Shown here one piece after another: positions 36,512-46,395 of a stretch of 49,782 nucleotides of DNA. The first letter of the stretch is position 1. Each line of letters starts with the position of its first letter. A model generated the notes under the pieces. It ran no database searches, was not told the origin of the DNA, and was given only the letters and a program-made list of their open reading frames with translations. Both the position numbers and the translations under genes were made by a program. The stretch lies in IMG/VR virus record IMGVR_UViG_3300042880_001026, positions 1 through 49,782 of that record; one strand, given 5' to 3'. This stretch comes from a virus.

Positions 36512-37702
36512 TTAGTTTTGTATTACATCAAGGTCAAAAGTTACTCCATCTCCTTCTTTAAATATCATTGGCTGATTTAGTTGCAAAATAGAAGTTGTTA
36601 CACCGTTTATTTCTACAGTTCGATTAATATTTACAAAGCATTCATTGCCAGGCAAAAATACTCTTTTAAAACTTGTTATTTTTTGGCTCAAAGCGATTGA
36701 TTGTTTTTTGGTTCGCAAAAAGTCAACCCCTTCTTGATATATCTGTTGTGGTGTTAAAGATTGATTAACTAACTGATTGCCTCCAGAGTCTTCAGTATTA
36801 GAAGTTGCGTCAACTTTTAAAGTTTCATATTTGGCTGGATAAACTGGGGCAAAGTTATTTTTAATATACCAAACTGTTTTACCTCCAACCACAAAACTAA
36901 TCAAAGGAAAATCTGAGTTTTGTGCGACATTACTAGGATTGATGTTTATTTGAGAATTTACACCGTCAATTCCAGATGTTGAACTGTAGCAGTCCAAATA
37001 AGTGATATAATCACCAACTACAATTGGTTGAATCTCGGCTACAGCTTGATCAAGGCTATTATTCGTAAGCTCATCACTAATTGTCAGCCCTTTGCACTCT
37101 AATCTGTTATTTGGATCAGTTCTGTAATAATCACCTATTTCAGCTATCTTGCCGTATAAAATTTGAGGCTTCAAAACATTTCCAACTTGTACAACTCCAT
37201 TATCTCGCCACTGATAAGCATTAGTAGCGTTTTTAAGTACTTCAAAATCGCTCAAATCTCTAGCAACTGTAAAGTTATACAAAGTTTTATCAGTGTTTAT
37301 TTTAGTATAAACAAAGGCTTGATTTAAATTAGCCAAAAGCCCACTCAGTTGCCCGTTAAAAATCTGATTTGGAAAACTTTTGGTGTATTGCAAAAAATAA
37401 CTCATGCTTGCAAACTTGATTTTCATGATTCCAGTTTGACTGTTTATTTCGTAGGCTGGGTCTTTTTGGCAAAATGGGAGTGTTAAATAATCAGTCTCTA
37501 CCATTACCCCAAATTTTCTATTTGGGTCTTGAAACATTCTCCAAGCCGTGCTTTGTGGGGTGATTTCCATTTCTAATTCGTGGAAACTATCCAATCTCAA
37601 TTTTAGCTCTTTTTTTGTGATGTGAGCGTTATCTATCACACTACGGCGTACTATCCCAAAAGTTGGGTCAAAAGGGTCTATAACATTGATTACTAATGGC
37701 AT
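36512..37702 (-). CDS. Tail hub/tail-associated protein (Gp37-like)
   Basis: 396 aa. The start (INVIDPFDPTFGIVRRSVID) and the segment HELEMEITPQSTAWRMFQDP resemble the opening of siphovirus tail-associated baseplate hub proteins such as the ReqiPepy6 Gp37 family, which define an initial beta-barrel. Located two genes before the lysin, after the tail proteins. Forms the tip of the tail tube. Confidence 0.6.
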   Translation of the reverse strand: MPLVINVIDPFDPTFGIVRRSVIDNAHITKKELKLRLDSFHELEMEITPQSTAWRMFQDPNRKFGVMVETDYLTLPFCQKDPAYEINSQTGIMKIKFASMSYFLQYTKSFPNQIFNGQLSGLLANLNQAFVYTKINTDKTLYNFTVARDLSDFEVLKNATNAYQWRDNGVVQVGNVLKPQILYGKIAEIGDYYRTDPNNRLECKGLTISDELTNNSLDQAVAEIQPIVVGDYITYLDCYSSTSGIDGVNSQININPSNVAQNSDFPLISFVVGGKTVWYIKNNFAPVYPAKYETLKVDATSNTEDSGGNQLVNQSLTPQQIYQEGVDFLRTKKQSIALSQKITSFKRVFLPGNECFVNINRTVEINGVTTSILQLNQPMIFKEGDGVTFDLDVIQN

Positions 37703-37705
37703 TTT

Positions 37706-38230
37706 TTAAATCAAACCTTTCTTTTTAGCTTCCAGCCTCAAATCGTCAAAAGTTTCGTTATCAGATTTCATTTCTTTAATCTCTCGGTTTGTTTTTTCGA
37801 TGTCGGTTTCTTTTTCAACTATTCTTTGTTTAACTTCTTTGATGTAATTTTCCAAACCTTCTACAAAAGATCTTTTTTGATTAAAATCTAAATCACTAAA
37901 TTTTGGGTTTATTTCTCCAGTAAAATTGTCTACATAATTTTGAAGTGCTATTACTAAATCTTTGTTATCTTTCATGTCAAAATAAGCTTCCCAAGTATCA
38001 GTACTTTGATTATAAGCTCCTTCGATGTAATTTGAATGATTTACAACGATTTCTCTTTCAGAGTCAAACTCATTTATATTTGCATTTTTATCACGAATTT
38101 TCATCAAAAAATTTATACCTACTTTGTCGCCTACAAGACGAATATCTTGTAAAAAAGGCAAAAGCTCTGGGTAGCTTTCAGGATTTAAATTGATTGATTT
38201 AAAAAGCGTAGATTTGAATTGATTGAACAT
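37706..38230 (-). CDS. Coiled-coil tail protein, 174 aa
   Basis: The C-terminal half is a continuous coiled coil (EGLENYIKEVKQRIVEKETD), the N-terminal half mixed. In the baseplate block; could be a tail-tip trimerisation or assembly factor. No family assigned. Confidence 0.55.
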   Translation of the reverse strand: MFNQFKSTLFKSINLNPESYPELLPFLQDIRLVGDKVGINFLMKIRDKNANINEFDSEREIVVNHSNYIEGAYNQSTDTWEAYFDMKDNKDLVIALQNYVDNFTGEINPKFSDLDFNQKRSFVEGLENYIKEVKQRIVEKETDIEKTNREIKEMKSDNETFDDLRLEAKKKGLI

Positions 38231-38274
38231 AATTTTAAAATAAATAAAAGTTTGGAATTTGGCAACTAAAAAAA

Positions 38275-39102
38275 TTAGACCATAGTAATATAAAGAACCT
38301 TGCTAAAAATATTTGCTCCCGCATTAACTATAAATCTAAAATCTAAAACATCACCAGCTGTTAAATATACTCCTGAGCTAAAACTAAAAAATTCAACTGT
38401 TCTAACATCAAAACCTAATATAGGAGCTGCAACACCATTGATAAAAGGTCTAAATTCCCAATTTAAACCACCTGTAAGATCGATAAAATAATTATAATTA
38501 TAATAACCCGTGTAAAGTGCTGTATATGCACTTGTTCCTGTATTCCACAAAGAAGCGGGGTTTGAAATTACTGTAGTTGCAGTTAAAATGGTTGAACTAG
38601 TTGCAATAGCTTGTAGACCTCCGCTAACTCTAACAGAAAGCAGATCTTTTGGAAAATTTACAATCTTAATATCCCAAAAATTAACCAACTTATTCGGAAT
38701 TACCCAAACCGTTTGACCAGGTAACCTCAAAGTATAAGTTGTGTTAACTGGAGCTGTGCTATAATTCCATGGGTCATTGATTGTATCAGTACCTGCTCTT
38801 TGAATTGTTTTTACGGCATAGTTATTTGTAGTTATCAAAATTGGCGGGTGGTTAGCACTCCAAGCGGGCAATTGAATTGTTTGAGCTGTAGCCCTCCAAG
38901 CATTTACTCGGATTGTAGAGTTGGCTATACAAGTAATAGTTGCACTGCTAGAATCTGTAATTTCGTCTTTACCTGCAAAGGCGGTGACTATATCTACAAG
39001 ACCTCCGCTATTTCTGGTTTGCCTGTTCACGCTGTCCGCTGTAATTAAGTCAGCTGGGTTTGTTTGAGTTGCTAATGCTAATGCTGGTGAAAGTTGAGAC
39101 AT
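38275..39102 (-). CDS. Beta-rich tail/baseplate protein, 275 aa
   Basis: The first residues are Ala-rich (SQLSPALALATQTNPADLIT), followed by strands with many Thr/Ser/Asn (ATITCIANSTIRVNAWRATA). Likely part of the distal tail or side fibre. Position between Dit-like and coiled-coil proteins is the main evidence. Confidence 0.6.
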   Translation of the reverse strand: MSQLSPALALATQTNPADLITADSVNRQTRNSGGLVDIVTAFAGKDEITDSSSATITCIANSTIRVNAWRATAQTIQLPAWSANHPPILITTNNYAVKTIQRAGTDTINDPWNYSTAPVNTTYTLRLPGQTVWVIPNKLVNFWDIKIVNFPKDLLSVRVSGGLQAIATSSTILTATTVISNPASLWNTGTSAYTALYTGYYNYNYFIDLTGGLNWEFRPFINGVAAPILGFDVRTVEFFSFSSGVYLTAGDVLDFRFIVNAGANIFSKVLYITMV

Positions 39103-39103
39103 A

Positions 39104-40252
39104 TTATATTGTGTGGTAAGTTTGTAAAGCCTCTATTTTTACAGTGAGGTTGCCTGTTGTGTTTTTTGTCAGAGTTAAACTCTCTGGGTTTATATTAATA
39201 GTCATATTTTGAGTTGCTAAAGGGCTAAAAAATAATGGTCTTTTGCTAGGATAAATAAAACTATAAAAAGTAGGGTCAATCTCAGCTTTTGTAGCTGTAT
39301 TGTACCAACTATTTTTAATAGAATTATAACTAATAGTAGTAGGACTTGCTACACTATTTAACCAAGTTATTTGTAAATCAGAGCCGTTACTTGTATTTTG
39401 AATTCTTAGAGATTGACCTTGACTCAAACCACCCATTTCTATTAAATAAGCCTCGTTGTTCGCTGTTGTGCCGTTAAAGAAGCTGGTTAAAAGTATATTT
39501 GTTGGGGTATTGCTAGTTAAAGTTGTATTTAGCACGGCTTGGCTTGTATCTACAGTAAGATCAGACAAATCAAATATTTTATCGGTATAAACTATTGCAT
39601 TATCAGGTTGTAATTGATCAACAAAAAGGGCTAATTTTTGATCCAAAGTAAGTGAGCTAATCAATACCGTAGCAGTAGTAATTCCTTGATCATATACTAC
39701 AGTTGAGTTGTAATAAGAAGCCCCATCATCAGTCGCAAGCAAAACATATCTGGGTATAAATTGACTAAGAGCATTTTTATCAAAATAAGCTACACTTGGC
39801 TTGCATTTGTAAATAAAAGGCGGGCAAGCAAAGCTGACAGTTTTTACAAAAGTTGTTTGCCCTAAATTTTCTACTGATTGATTCCCAGTTTCAGGAATTA
39901 AAGTTGGGTCACAGTTGGGTTGAAAATAAAACTCTAAATTATTATTTTTATCTAAAATAGAATAAAATAATTTCTTTTCAGAGGTATTAAAAGCTTGTTG
40001 AACATAATTTAAATCAAAATAATCTGTTATTTTTACCAAAAAATTTACTGCCATTTCTTGTTTAGTTTTTTTGTTTCGAACGCCTACATTAATTTTAGTA
40101 AATCCATCCTCAGAAAAGCTTTCAAAATGATTTGTTTTTAAGCTTATTTTTGAAATATTTTTAAGTTCAGCTTTGTTAAAAATATAATAGTTATCATTAA
40201 ATCCATTTCCAAATTGATATAGTACTTGTTTTATTTGTGGTGACAAAGACAT
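39104..40252 (-). CDS. Distal tail protein (Dit-like)
   Basis: 382 aa. Directly downstream of the tape measure gene, the canonical Dit position. The N-terminal domain (residues 1-150, e.g. YNFGNGF-like turns and a FLVKITDYFDLNYVQQAF strand-helix) is compatible with the hexameric Dit ring; the rest is a beta-rich galectin- or CBM-like extension. Connects tail tube to baseplate hub. Confidence 0.6.
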   Translation of the reverse strand: MSLSPQIKQVLYQFGNGFNDNYYIFNKAELKNISKISLKTNHFESFSEDGFTKINVGVRNKKTKQEMAVNFLVKITDYFDLNYVQQAFNTSEKKLFYSILDKNNNLEFYFQPNCDPTLIPETGNQSVENLGQTTFVKTVSFACPPFIYKCKPSVAYFDKNALSQFIPRYVLLATDDGASYYNSTVVYDQGITTATVLISSLTLDQKLALFVDQLQPDNAIVYTDKIFDLSDLTVDTSQAVLNTTLTSNTPTNILLTSFFNGTTANNEAYLIEMGGLSQGQSLRIQNTSNGSDLQITWLNSVASPTTISYNSIKNSWYNTATKAEIDPTFYSFIYPSKRPLFFSPLATQNMTININPESLTLTKNTTGNLTVKIEALQTYHTI

Positions 40253-40254
40253 AA

Positions 40255-42438
40255 TTAAAAATCGTATTGTAAAGAATTATTGCCAAAAATGTACTGAGTG
40301 ACATTGTTCCCACTATTGATTTGTCGGTTGTCGATCTGGCTTTGGTTTAAAACTTGTCCTTTGTTTCCAGGTATCATGTACTGTCTGCCATTCATCATAA
40401 GTAATTCGGCTCTGTTGTTTTCTCCTACTTCGTAGAGTTTACCTGGATCTACAGGACCACCGTTTGCTTTTGGACCGCCAAAAAAACTTCCGATTTTATT
40501 AAAAAATCCTGTTGCCATATCTGCCCTTTGCCCCTCAACTGCAACAACAGCTTTAAAGCCGTCACTATTTACAAATTGTGAAACTTTTTGTGCTGCAATA
40601 ATAGTCCAATTGACAACTGCTTCAATCGCTCCTGCAATCGCCCAAAATAACTTCGCATATTTATCTAGCTGTGCTTGAGTTTCTGGTCTTGCTAAATATT
40701 CCTGGAGTTCTTGAAATTTCTTTTTTGCGTCTGGATAAACAACATCTTTAAAATAAGTGAACCCTTTTACTATTTCCTGCCACCCATTTTGCATAAAACT
40801 TTTGATAGCTTCTTTTCCACCATTATTAAACCAGTCTTGAAGGTCTAAAAGAACTGGCTGTACCATATTAGTCCAAGCCATCTGCATTCCTTCTCCAATT
40901 TTGGTAAATACAACACTTCCCCAATTACCAATTGTTTCACTATTAGCTTCTAGCCACATTTGGAATTTTAAAGCTTTATCCTGTGCCAAATCAAAAAACC
41001 CGCCTTGCTTTATATCTCCAGTATCATCAACCCCCATAAATTTAAGCACTACGCTTTCAAAAGTATCTTGAATGTTGCTCAAAGCTCCCTCAAAAGTTTT
41101 TGATTTTTTACCCATAACATCAAAAGCAATTCCACCTTTAGATGTCATTTCAGTTAAAACTTTATCGATATCCTCAAAATCTACTTTTATTTTTTGGGTG
41201 TCTATTCCTCTTTGGAGTTCGGCTACAGTAATGCCCATGTTTTTAGCTAGTTTTTCCCAAATAGGAATACCTTTGTTGCTAAACTCTCTTATATCTCTTG
41301 TCAACGCTCTGTTGCCAGCTCTAATTTCTCCATAGTTAGTAATTATATTTTGCAAAGGGGCGTTAAATGCTGAGGCAACATTTCCTAACTTATTTAAAGT
41401 CCCAATCATGTCTTTTTGGGCTATCCCTGCACCTGTTAGTTGTTTAGCATAGTCAAAAAGCTCTAACCTGTTAAAAGGTGTTCTTTTGGCAAAAGCTGTG
41501 ATTTCCTTCATTAAGCTTTTAGCATTTTCGGCACTGCCAAGCATGGTTTCTAGCCCAATGCGGGTACCTTGGATTTGGCTTGCTAGGTTAAGACCAAAAG
41601 CACCAAGCCCTGCAAGCCCTCCAGCAGTTCCAACCCCTGCAATTGCTCCTCCAAAAAGTCCCGCTTTGGCAATTCCTCCGACTCCTCCAATTGCACTTTC
41701 GGCTAAATTTTTACCTAAATCTAAAATCCCTTTACCAGCACCAGCAAGTGCGTTTCCCAGCCCTCCTGCTATGGACGAAGCCATTTTACCAAACCCACTA
41801 ATTCCTTGCGAGGTTACACCTCCTAAAACTGACCCAAAATTTCCAAGATTTTTGATTCCTCCTTGAATTGCTGAGCTAAAACCACCAAGCCCACTAAAGA
41901 CCTTATTAAGGTTTAGGTTGTACAAAACACTAGGTAACTGTTTTAAGCTTTCAAACGCTCCTGAAGCAAACCCTTTAAAGTTATTAAATACTTGCTTAGT
42001 AAAAGCTGGAAAATCTTTGTAAATTAATTTATTTAAATCAAAATCTAAAATATTCTTTTTTACCCAAACTAAAGAATCTCCAATCTGTGAAGGTATTTTT
42101 TTGATATTTTCAATTATTTTGGCTGTAGTGCTTTTTGTATTTTCTACGAGGTCTTTCAGGCTAGTTTCTCCGATTTTATCTAATCCTAATTTTAAGTTAT
42201 TTTTAATTTTTTTGTTTAAATCTCCAAAAACACTTTCTATTTTGCTTTGTTCAAGACCTTTTTTAAACCCTTTAGAATAACTTTTACCCGCTTTTTCTCC
42301 TTGTTTTTCAGCTTCCTTGTCAGCTTTTTCTAAGGCACTCTTTATCGCTTCGATTCCTTTTTCGAGGCGAATTAGTACATCGTATGTGAGTTCTCTAGTT
42401 GCCACAGGTTGGTTATTAACCGTCGCACCCTGTATCAC
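40255..42438 (-). CDS. Tail tape measure protein
   Basis: 727 aa from GTG 42438; the next start options are internal. Long helical protein with a Gly/Ala-rich hydrophobic middle (residues about 190-280, repeated GLAGLGAFGLNLAS-type segments) and a TMP-like ATLNKLGNVASAF section (GTLNKLGNVASAFNAPLQNI). It sets tail length and may enter the cell during DNA ejection. At roughly 0.15 nm per residue the tail would be about 110 nm. It starts 15 nt after the chaperone frameshift product. Confidence 0.82.
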   Translation of the reverse strand: MIQGATVNNQPVATRELTYDVLIRLEKGIEAIKSALEKADKEAEKQGEKAGKSYSKGFKKGLEQSKIESVFGDLNKKIKNNLKLGLDKIGETSLKDLVENTKSTTAKIIENIKKIPSQIGDSLVWVKKNILDFDLNKLIYKDFPAFTKQVFNNFKGFASGAFESLKQLPSVLYNLNLNKVFSGLGGFSSAIQGGIKNLGNFGSVLGGVTSQGISGFGKMASSIAGGLGNALAGAGKGILDLGKNLAESAIGGVGGIAKAGLFGGAIAGVGTAGGLAGLGAFGLNLASQIQGTRIGLETMLGSAENAKSLMKEITAFAKRTPFNRLELFDYAKQLTGAGIAQKDMIGTLNKLGNVASAFNAPLQNIITNYGEIRAGNRALTRDIREFSNKGIPIWEKLAKNMGITVAELQRGIDTQKIKVDFEDIDKVLTEMTSKGGIAFDVMGKKSKTFEGALSNIQDTFESVVLKFMGVDDTGDIKQGGFFDLAQDKALKFQMWLEANSETIGNWGSVVFTKIGEGMQMAWTNMVQPVLLDLQDWFNNGGKEAIKSFMQNGWQEIVKGFTYFKDVVYPDAKKKFQELQEYLARPETQAQLDKYAKLFWAIAGAIEAVVNWTIIAAQKVSQFVNSDGFKAVVAVEGQRADMATGFFNKIGSFFGGPKANGGPVDPGKLYEVGENNRAELLMMNGRQYMIPGNKGQVLNQSQIDNRQINSGNNVTQYIFGNNSLQYDF

Positions 42439-42452
42439 ACAAATTTAAGCTT

Positions 42453-42740
42453 TTAAGCTTTGCTTTTGTCAACTTTAAGCAAATAAGGCACTGAAGCTAT
42501 GTAGATATCTTCACCTTTAGCATTTTTTCCGTTTTTATATTGAAAGCCTTTGTCATTAAGGTGCAATAAATACATTTCATATTGTTCTCTGACACTATGG
42601 GGTTTTACATAATCCAGGTCTTTGTATATTTTCATGCATAATCTAAAAATATCAGGCAAAAAAGACCAAGTAAGATATTGCCCTCTGTTTGGGTCTTCCC
42701 CTGCAGTTTTTTCTAATTTTGAATACTCAGGGTTTTTACG
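42453..42740 (-). CDS. Frameshifted extension of the tail assembly chaperone (T part)
   Basis: Read by -1 frameshift from the 42713-43459 gene at a T-TTT-TTC slip site. After the slip the frame continues RKNPEYSKLEKTAGEDPNRG and runs open to TAA at 42453-42455, adding 95 aa to the first 240 residues (335 aa fusion). No independent start is needed. G/GT-type chaperones bind the tape measure protein and tail tube subunits during tail assembly. Confidence 0.75.
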   Translation of the reverse strand, partial: RKNPEYSKLEKTAGEDPNRGQYLTWSFLPDIFRLCMKIYKDLDYVKPHSVREQYEMYLLHLNDKGFQYKNGKNAKGEDIYIASVPYLLKVDKSKA

Positions 42741-43459
42741 AAAAAATCTGTAATAGAACTATCTAAACCGTTTTCAGGCTCTTGGCAGATTCCTACACAG
42801 AGAACTTTAAACTTGCTAATAGTCATTTTCTTTCTGATCGCTTCAACTTCCTCTTTTGTTTTGTCGTGACCTTCAAAAAAGTACTTAACAATTTTATTTT
42901 TTAAGATAGCTTCTTTCCCTTCGGGGTCTATTTCTTTATACTCAGTCACCGTGTTATCCGCAGCCATAAAGCCTAAAACTAATTTAGCTAATTTAGGAGT
43001 AGCTAATAATTTTTGAGTATCTTTAGTATTTTCAATCTCTTTAAAAAAAAGATCATTTCTTAAGTTACTTAATTCTAATTCTATTGTTTCTAATCTTTTT
43101 ATATTTTCAGTTTGCTTTTCTTTTGGAAGGGTTGGGTTGTTTTTTAAAATATTTTCTAAAGTTTCTTTTTCTTCTTTTAAGGTATTATAATTTTCTGGTT
43201 TTTCTGTATTAGCTAAAAATTGCTCCACCTCTTCTATTTCGTTGGTTATAAAATTTATAAGCTCAGCTTGTACTTTATTATCTACATTTTTAGTAGCCTT
43301 AAAATTTTCATAGTTCAAACGATACTCTACTACAAGACTAACTGCTTTATTATCTATCGAATAACAAACAAAATCAGGTATTTTAAATTCTTTTAAAAAA
43401 TCAGTTTTGGCTTTTAAAAGGTTATTTTCAACTTCAACAGTTAAAGGGGTGTCGTTCAT
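42713..43459 (-). CDS. Tail assembly chaperone (G part)
   Basis: 248 aa, zero-frame product. Acidic and helical (EEVEQFLANTEKPENYNTLK; NIKRLETIELELSNLRND), located between the tail tube and the tape measure as expected. A fraction of ribosomes is predicted to shift -1 near its end to make a 335-aa fusion. The short form probably outnumbers the long one, as in other siphoviruses. Confidence 0.78.
   Translation of the reverse strand: MNDTPLTVEVENNLLKAKTDFLKEFKIPDFVCYSIDNKAVSLVVEYRLNYENFKATKNVDNKVQAELINFITNEIEEVEQFLANTEKPENYNTLKEEKETLENILKNNPTLPKEKQTENIKRLETIELELSNLRNDLFFKEIENTKDTQKLLATPKLAKLVLGFMAADNTVTEYKEIDPEGKEAILKNKIVKYFFEGHDKTKEEVEAIRKKMTISKFKVLCVGICQEPENGLDSSITDFFVKTLSIQN
42740..42746 (-). 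promoter_or_regulatory. Programmed -1 frameshift slippery site
   Basis: Minus strand heptamer T-TTT-TTC in the correct phase (X-XXY-YYZ), 27 nt before the zero-frame stop. It connects the two overlapping frames of the tail assembly chaperone genes as in lambda G/GT. Confidence 0.8.
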
Positions 43460-43498
43460 ACACCCCTATCATATAATTAGCTTTATTTTTTAGTCAAG

Positions 43499-44782
43499 TT
43501 AGCCTTGGTAGCCTTCTGTGTAGTAGCTATCACTTGCATTATCAAAGTATGCAAAGAATTTAGTACCTACAGTATCTACATCGCCAGCAGACTCAGGTTC
43601 AATCATTGGTTGGGCTTTAGGCATTACCACGATTTTTGTGATTCCTTGTTTGGTTTTTCTATTAAAAGTTAATTCTCCAAGAGGTGCTAATTTCAAAGCT
43701 TTTCTCTTTCTTACATTCATGATTGCCGAAACTTTAGTCTTAATGGTCAAAATTTGTCCTGTAGCAATTTGAGTGGTGTTGGTGGTTAGAGTAGTACCAG
43801 TGTAGTGAAAACCATTTACAGGAACATTAGTAGCACTTTCTACCTTTGCTAGTTTTATGTCGCCATAATATACATTTACAATATCCAATCCAGAGTCAAT
43901 AGTTGTTACCCCAGTACTTACAGCACGCCTTCCAATTGTAGGACTGTTATAGGTTATATCATAGTAATGCCTGTCTTGTACTACTACTTCTCCAGTTCTC
44001 AAAGCCATAGCCTCAGGATCTTCAGTTTGAGATTTTACAACAACCGAAACTGTGTCAGTGGTTGGAATTTTACCCTCAACTTTTTGTCCACAAAGAATAT
44101 CAGCAGACTCCATAGCGTCTTCCATTTCAGCTTCACTAATACAACCAAATTCTATATTTGGCTGGTAACCTATCAACTGTTGAACAGTATTTGCAGTCTG
44201 TACAAAAGCTACATCAATTGAAGTACTTACAGTATCCAGAGTAAATTCAATTTCAGTAATGCTTGCCCATACAGGATCTCCACCAGCACCAGCAACCCCG
44301 TCAACCAAATTTTGGAAATTGAAGTTTGCCCAGCCAGTTCCAGCAGTCGTAAAGCTAAAAATTCTTTCGTTAGTTCCACTTGATCTAAGCTTAAATTTAC
44401 CAGCTACAGAGCTTCCTCCTACTTGTCGAATAGTAATAGAACTCCAATAATCCAAGCTTAAATTCCTTGAAAAATTAAATTTAATTGGAGAAGTCGCGGT
44501 AGCTCCATTTGCAATTCTGTAATAAGGTGGGTTATTTCTACCTGTCAAAGGTTTGTTGCTAGGGTCTTTACTAGAATAAACAATTTCTCCTCCTTTTGGC
44601 CCGTCAACAGTTCTAAGAGTTGCGGTAGCAGTTCCTGAAACTGTAGGAGTCGCTAAGGTAGAGCCATCTAAATATAGATAGTTGCTTACAACATCATCTT
44701 TGTATTGCCAGTATCGGTAAGTTGCGTTATACTGTGCGGCTCCTCCGTGGTTGAGTTTGGGTGCGTAGTTTATGTTGGACAT
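43499..44782 (-). CDS. Major tail tube protein
   Basis: 427 aa, long for a tube protein, suggesting an added domain: residues about 35-190 are a beta-sandwich/carbohydrate-like segment (SSVAGKFKLRSSGTNERIFS). The C-terminal half (IGYQPNIEFGCISEAEMEDA, SQTEDPEAMALRTGEVVVQD) is tube-like. Located upstream of the chaperone as in other siphoviruses. Confidence 0.7.
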   Translation of the reverse strand: MSNINYAPKLNHGGAAQYNATYRYWQYKDDVVSNYLYLDGSTLATPTVSGTATATLRTVDGPKGGEIVYSSKDPSNKPLTGRNNPPYYRIANGATATSPIKFNFSRNLSLDYWSSITIRQVGGSSVAGKFKLRSSGTNERIFSFTTAGTGWANFNFQNLVDGVAGAGGDPVWASITEIEFTLDTVSTSIDVAFVQTANTVQQLIGYQPNIEFGCISEAEMEDAMESADILCGQKVEGKIPTTDTVSVVVKSQTEDPEAMALRTGEVVVQDRHYYDITYNSPTIGRRAVSTGVTTIDSGLDIVNVYYGDIKLAKVESATNVPVNGFHYTGTTLTTNTTQIATGQILTIKTKVSAIMNVRKRKALKLAPLGELTFNRKTKQGITKIVVMPKAQPMIEPESAGDVDTVGTKFFAYFDNASDSYYTEGYQG

Positions 44783-44816
44783 TAAATAACAGTAGTTAAA
44801 TTAGCGTCGCACCCAA

Positions 44817-45401
44817 TTACTCTTTAACTATACTAAAAAGAATGTTTGTTAATCCTGTCAAGTAATTACCTGTGTTTCCATTGATCTGACTAATAAAATA
44901 TTGTGCATTATTATCAGCTTTATTTAATTCTAAGTTATTACTAAGCACTTTGTTGTTGTCCAAAGTTACTTTGTAGTTTGGAGCAATTGGAGTGTTAAGA
45001 TCTGCGTTATGATTATCAGTAATAGCTAAAATCAAGGTTTCAAAAATTCTTTTAAATTCTACACCACTGTAATAATCTTCAGTATCTAAAATTTTAGTGT
45101 CCAAAGGCGTCATCAAAGCAATTTCAAAAACAACATCAGCATATTTACCTGTGTCATCAAATTTTTTAAGGAAATCTGCATTTCTAGGGTCTAATTTGTT
45201 TAGCTGAAATGAAAGCAAAAACTTTTTACCATCTAAATTTACATCTGTCATCAAAGCATAATTTATTTTAGTTTCGTTTTTTAAATCCAAATTACTTGAA
45301 TCTTCCAAGACATCACTTAAAAGACAAAAAACAAAGTTGTCTAAGTCACTCTCTAAAAGAGCGTCTGGATTTTTTGGGTTGTATTTATAATTACCGAACA
45401 T
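44817..45401 (-). CDS. Probable tail terminator/completion protein, 194 aa
   Basis: Between the gp10-like neck protein and the tail tube, the usual slot of the tail terminator. Acidic alpha/beta protein (SDVLEDSSNLDLKNETKINY). Function inferred from synteny. Confidence 0.6.
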   Translation of the reverse strand: MFGNYKYNPKNPDALLESDLDNFVFCLLSDVLEDSSNLDLKNETKINYALMTDVNLDGKKFLLSFQLNKLDPRNADFLKKFDDTGKYADVVFEIALMTPLDTKILDTEDYYSGVEFKRIFETLILAITDNHNADLNTPIAPNYKVTLDNNKVLSNNLELNKADNNAQYFISQINGNTGNYLTGLTNILFSIVKE

Positions 45402-45409
45402 ATTTAAAG

Positions 45410-45826
45410 TTAAAATTCACTATTTGCAATTTTTTCAAAGGTTTTTTCAGCTCCTTTTTTGAGCCAATTTCTCTCGCCGTATTTTTTGGAGGTTGACAAC
45501 CCAAGCAAAGGAAAAACAGCATAACCTCTAAGTTGCCCATCTCTTGAAGGTCTGTTGTTTGGGGTTTTAAATCTAATAACAAGATTTTTGTCACCAAAAA
45601 AAGAGTAAGCTTTAGTATCGGCTTTGGTTAGGCCAGTACTTTTACCTGGGTCATTGTCATAGTTAATAGGCGGGTTAAAAAGCCCAAACTGCTCTTTGAC
45701 AGTTTCAGTTGCCATTTTATCAATTTTAGGCTGACTTTTTTTTAATAAGCTAAAAAAGTCAGTAATTATTATATTTTCAGTTCCGCTTGCAAAACCAACC
45801 CAGTTTTTTTGTGTTAATATAGCCAT
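45410..45826 (-). CDS. Neck protein (HK97 gp10-like)
   Basis: 138 aa. Basic C-terminus (RNWLKKGAEKTFEKIANSEF) and a helix-strand layout fit the gp10 neck family that joins connector and tail. Position between stopper and terminator supports this; family match by eye is weak. Confidence 0.55.
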   Translation of the reverse strand: MAILTQKNWVGFASGTENIIITDFFSLLKKSQPKIDKMATETVKEQFGLFNPPINYDNDPGKSTGLTKADTKAYSFFGDKNLVIRFKTPNNRPSRDGQLRGYAVFPLLGLSTSKKYGERNWLKKGAEKTFEKIANSEF

Positions 45827-45834
45827 ATTTAGCT

Positions 45835-45993
45835 TTATTTAGCTTTTGCCTCTTCTGCGGGAGCAATATAGCCAAGACTTAATAAAAGCTCCAAATTACC
45901 TTTTTTTTCAAGCAAGTTTTCTAATTCAGACTGATTTTTTATTAAATCTTTTCTTACAATTTCGTATTTTGGTTGAGGTTTAGTTTGAGACAT
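45835..45993 (-). CDS. Small helical protein, 52 aa
   Basis: ATG 45993 to TAA 45835-45837. Starts MSQTKPQPKYEIVRKDLIKN and continues as a coil (SELENLLEKKGNLELLLSLG), ending in an Ala/Lys tail. Lies in the connector block with 8-nt spacing to the next gene; probably an assembly accessory. Confidence 0.6.
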   Translation of the reverse strand: MSQTKPQPKYEIVRKDLIKNQSELENLLEKKGNLELLLSLGYIAPAEEAKAK

Positions 45994-46050
45994 AAAAATA
46001 AGTTAAGTTGAGGGCTAAAAGGTGCGACGAGTATTAGCCCTCGATTTAAA

Positions 46051-46395
46051 TTACTGATTATCCGACATAAAAGTAGTTTCAAAAGTAAAACCAATTTCAG
46101 ACTCTTCGAAAGGTTCGGTAAAAAGGGCTTTCCCTTTAATTTCTAAACCGTTTATGTTTGTTACAACTCTTGAGTTTTGAGGTATAATTGGGTCTTGTTT
46201 TTTAGATAAAATAAAATACAAAGCCTGAGCATTTAGTCCATATTGTTTGTTAATTTGTAGGGTTTGGTAAGCTGGGTATCTGCCAACAACCATTCTTTTG
46301 TTATCAATTAAAACTGTAGATTGTTTGGTTGGGGTTTTTCCTACTACAACCTCTTTAATTTCTGTTATTGTTACTGGGTGTTTAGCAAAAGTCAT
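46051..46395 (-). CDS. Head-tail stopper-like protein, 114 aa
   Basis: Beta-rich small protein (HPVTITEIKEVVVGKTPTKQ; later ALYFILSKKQDPIIPQNSRV) directly after the adaptor, the normal stopper position. It would close the connector after packaging. Assignment by synteny. Confidence 0.6.
   Translation of the reverse strand: MTFAKHPVTITEIKEVVVGKTPTKQSTVLIDNKRMVVGRYPAYQTLQINKQYGLNAQALYFILSKKQDPIIPQNSRVVTNINGLEIKGKALFTEPFEESEIGFTFETTFMSDNQ

Noticed and set aside
41486-41866. Pro/Ala-rich plus-strand frame inside the tape measure gene
   Set aside because: Antisense to the Gly/Ala-rich TMP core; compositional artefact.
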